Part shown: positions 13,849 through 15,419 of the stretch, one piece after another
Position numbering within the stretch: position 1 is the stretch's first letter
How the letters are laid out: each line of letters opens with the position of its first letter
Assembly: GCA_937889795.1 (NCBI GenBank)
Contig: CALBZH010000183.1
Coordinates: 1-15,419, forward strand
DNA length: 15,419 bases
Reading direction: 5' to 3'
From: an uncultured Syntrophobacteraceae bacterium
Lineage (GTDB): Bacteria; Desulfobacterota; Syntrophobacteria; Syntrophobacterales; Syntrophobacteraceae
Program-made: the position numbers and the translations under genes
Notes under the pieces: generated by a model
What the model saw: the letters and a program-made list of their open reading frames with translations, nothing else
What the model was told of the DNA's origin: nothing
Database searches by the model: none

Positions 13849-15207
13849 ATGGCCGACATGAAGCAGCTTGCGGGATTGATGAAGGAGCTGGAAGACCAGC
13901 TCGCTGTTTGCATGCGCTGCGGGATGTGCCAGGCTGTCTGTCCGCTCTATGCCGAAACCGGTCGAGAGGCCGACGTGGCGCGGGGCAAGCTCGCACTCCT
14001 CGACGGCCTTTCGCAGGAGATTTTCAAGGATGCGAGCGGCGTGCACGAGCGTCTCATGCGCTGTCTGCTCTGCGGCTCCTGTGCGGCCAACTGCCCGAGC
14101 GGCGTGAAAGTGCTCGACATCTTTCTGAAGGCGCGCGCCATCCTGGCGGCCTATATGGGGCTCAACCCGCTGAAGAAGGCAATCTTTCGGGGAATGCTGG
14201 CTCGGCCGGAGCTCTTCGACCGCCTCCTTGAGATGGGATCCAAGCTCCAGGGCCTTTTCGTGAAGCCCGCGGACGAGCTGCTCGGAACGTCCTGTGCCCG
14301 GTTCACATCCCCCCTGGCGGATCGCCATTTCAAAGCGCTCGCGTCAACGCCTTTCCGCCGTCTGGCTCCCTCTTTGGTGAGGGAAAGGAAGGGCGGGGGA
14401 ATCCGTGTCCTTTTCTTTCCGGGTTGTCTGGTGGACAAGGTCTATCCGCAGGTGGGCCAGGCGGTCCTGCGCGCCATGAGTCATCACGGCGTCGAGGTCA
14501 CCGTCCCTCGAGATCTGGGGTGCTGTGGCATTCCTGCCTTGTCCTCGGGAGATGTCTCCGCGTTCAACAGCCTGGTGCGTCACAACCTGGCCAGATTCGC
14601 GGGGGAGCGCTTCGACTACCTCATCACCGCCTGCGCGACCTGCACGTCCACCCTGAGGAAGATCTGGCCCTTGATGGATGGGGATTTTTCGGAGGCGGAG
14701 CACCAACAGATCAAGGCTCTGTCGGAAAAAACGCTAGACGTGGCGCAGTTTTTAGTGGATAAGGTTGGCGTCGAACCGAAGGCGTTGCCGGAAGGAAAAG
14801 AGGGGATTCCGGTAACTTATCATGACCCATGCCACCTGCGAAAATCCCTCGGGGTTTTCACGCAGCCGAGGAAGCTTCTGCAGGCCAATCCCGCCTACCG
14901 CCTCAGGGAGATGCTGGAGGCCGACAAATGCTGCGGCTGTGGCGGCAGCTTCAATCTCCAGCACTATGACCTTTCTGCCTCGATCGGAAAGCGAAAGCGC
15001 GAGAACATCGTGCAGTCAGGGTGCGAAGTGGTAGCCACGGGATGCCCCGCGTGCATGCTCCAGATTTCGGACATGCTCTCCCAGGCCGGCGATCGGGTAC
15101 AGGTTCGTCACGTGATCGAGGTTTACGCGGATTCCATCAGCCAGGACAGCCCATGTTCAAGCCCATCAGACCCAAGCGCATCTCGGATCAGGTCTTCGAC
15201 CAGCTGA
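13849..15207 (+). CDS. glcF: GlcF-type Fe-S (CCG) subunit of D-lactate/glycolate dehydrogenase
   Basis: A 452-residue iron-sulfur protein that should accept electrons from GlcD and pass them to quinone. Two [4Fe-4S] motifs lie at C21/C24/C27/C31 and C72/C75/C78/C82. Two CCG modules follow: C193, C225-C226 and C262/C265, then C328 (YHDPCHL), C361-C362 (CCGCGGSF) and C399/C402 (GCPAC). The frame is open far upstream, but ATG 13849 fits: AGGAG (13837-13841) is 7 bases before it, the glcD stop is 2 bases before it, and the protein starts as expected. The family-like part ends near HVIEVYADS (residue 429). A Ser/Pro-rich tail of about 23 residues follows and is encoded within the start of the next gene, a 55-base overlap. 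Confidence 0.92.
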   Translation: MADMKQLAGLMKELEDQLAVCMRCGMCQAVCPLYAETGREADVARGKLALLDGLSQEIFKDASGVHERLMRCLLCGSCAANCPSGVKVLDIFLKARAILAAYMGLNPLKKAIFRGMLARPELFDRLLEMGSKLQGLFVKPADELLGTSCARFTSPLADRHFKALASTPFRRLAPSLVRERKGGGIRVLFFPGCLVDKVYPQVGQAVLRAMSHHGVEVTVPRDLGCCGIPALSSGDVSAFNSLVRHNLARFAGERFDYLITACATCTSTLRKIWPLMDGDFSEAEHQQIKALSEKTLDVAQFLVDKVGVEPKALPEGKEGIPVTYHDPCHLRKSLGVFTQPRKLLQANPAYRLREMLEADKCCGCGGSFNLQHYDLSASIGKRKRENIVQSGCEVVATGCPACMLQISDMLSQAGDRVQVRHVIEVYADSISQDSPCSSPSDPSASRIRSSTS

Positions 15208-15419
15208 AGGACCTTATTTTTCGGGGGCATCTCAAGCCCGGTGAGAAGCTCATGACCGAGCGCGAGCTGGCTCAAAGCATGGGGATCAGCCGCCCCACGG
15301 TGCGGGAGGCAATCAACAAGCTGGTTGCCATGGGACTCCTCGAGCATCGCCAAGGGCAGGGGACTTACGTGGCTTCCCCGGCGGACGCGTCGGACAAAAA
15401 CCCCCTGGCCGTGGTCATG
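15153..15419 (+). CDS. GntR-family (FadR-like) transcription regulator, N-terminal part, cut by window edge
   Basis: The first 89 codons are open to the last base of the window with no stop. The protein begins MFKPIRPKRISDQVFDQL and shows a typical GntR winged helix-turn-helix: the LKPGEKLMTERELAQSMGIS stretch, the recognition helix SRPTVREAINKLVAMGLL, and the wing HRQGQGTYV. The effector-binding C-terminal domain, expected to be FCD type, lies outside the window. The ATG at 15153 is inside the glcF coding sequence (55-base overlap, different frame) with only a modest AGGA site upstream, so translation is probably coupled to glcF. Position and the TGGT-N3-ACCA operators suggest a lactate-responsive repressor like LldR; that is inference. 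Confidence 0.88.
   Translation, partial: MFKPIRPKRISDQVFDQLKDLIFRGHLKPGEKLMTERELAQSMGISRPTVREAINKLVAMGLLEHRQGQGTYVASPADASDKNPLAVVM

Overview
The window looks like chromosomal DNA from a GC-rich sulfate-reducing deltaproteobacterium (Desulfobacterota). The best evidence is a complete dsrMKJOP operon for the membrane complex of dissimilatory sulfite reduction. A cluster for D- and L-lactate oxidation follows, in an arrangement typical of lactate-using sulfate reducers. A Syntrophobacter-like lineage is my guess only; nothing here fixes the genus.

Layout. 15-650 (-): a small VOC-fold (glyoxalase/dioxygenase-like) protein. 651-1011: a 361-base non-coding region with a good sigma-70-type promoter. 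1012-6571 (+): a six-gene operon, an RsbRD_N-domain protein followed by dsrM, dsrK, dsrJ, dsrO and dsrP, closely spaced or overlapping, ending at a strong bidirectional terminator (6608-6638). 6670-6927 (-): a glycine-zipper lipoprotein converging on that terminator. 6928-7452: mostly non-coding, with one possible sigma-54 -24/-12 element. 7453-12183 (-): lactate permease, then LutC, then a fused LutB-LutA protein. 12184-12469: a divergent control region. 12470 to the window end (+): glcD-type FAD oxidase, glcF-type Fe-S protein, and the start of a GntR/FadR-family regulator cut by the window edge.

How the genes fit together. The permease imports lactate. Two unrelated quinone-linked enzymes can oxidise it: LUD/CCG-type (LutABC-like, expected for L-lactate) and FAD/CCG-type (GlcDF-like, expected for D-lactate or glycolate). 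Reducing equivalents reaching the menaquinone pool could be used by DsrMKJOP, whose DsrK subunit carries the same CCG-type catalytic fold as LutA and GlcF. DsrMKJOP links the membrane pool and periplasm to cytoplasmic sulfite reduction through DsrC, which is not in this window; neither is dsrAB.

The most notable unlisted signal is a pair of near-identical 13-base palindromic operators (TGGT[C/A]TTACCAAT). One lies in front of lldP and one in front of glcD, and each reads the same way toward its own gene. They match the FadR-type GntR operator class and probably bind the regulator at the right edge. I see no CRISPR array, insertion sequence, tRNA or rRNA, and no clearly undescribed system. The least characterised conserved component is the RsbRD_N protein leading the dsr operon.
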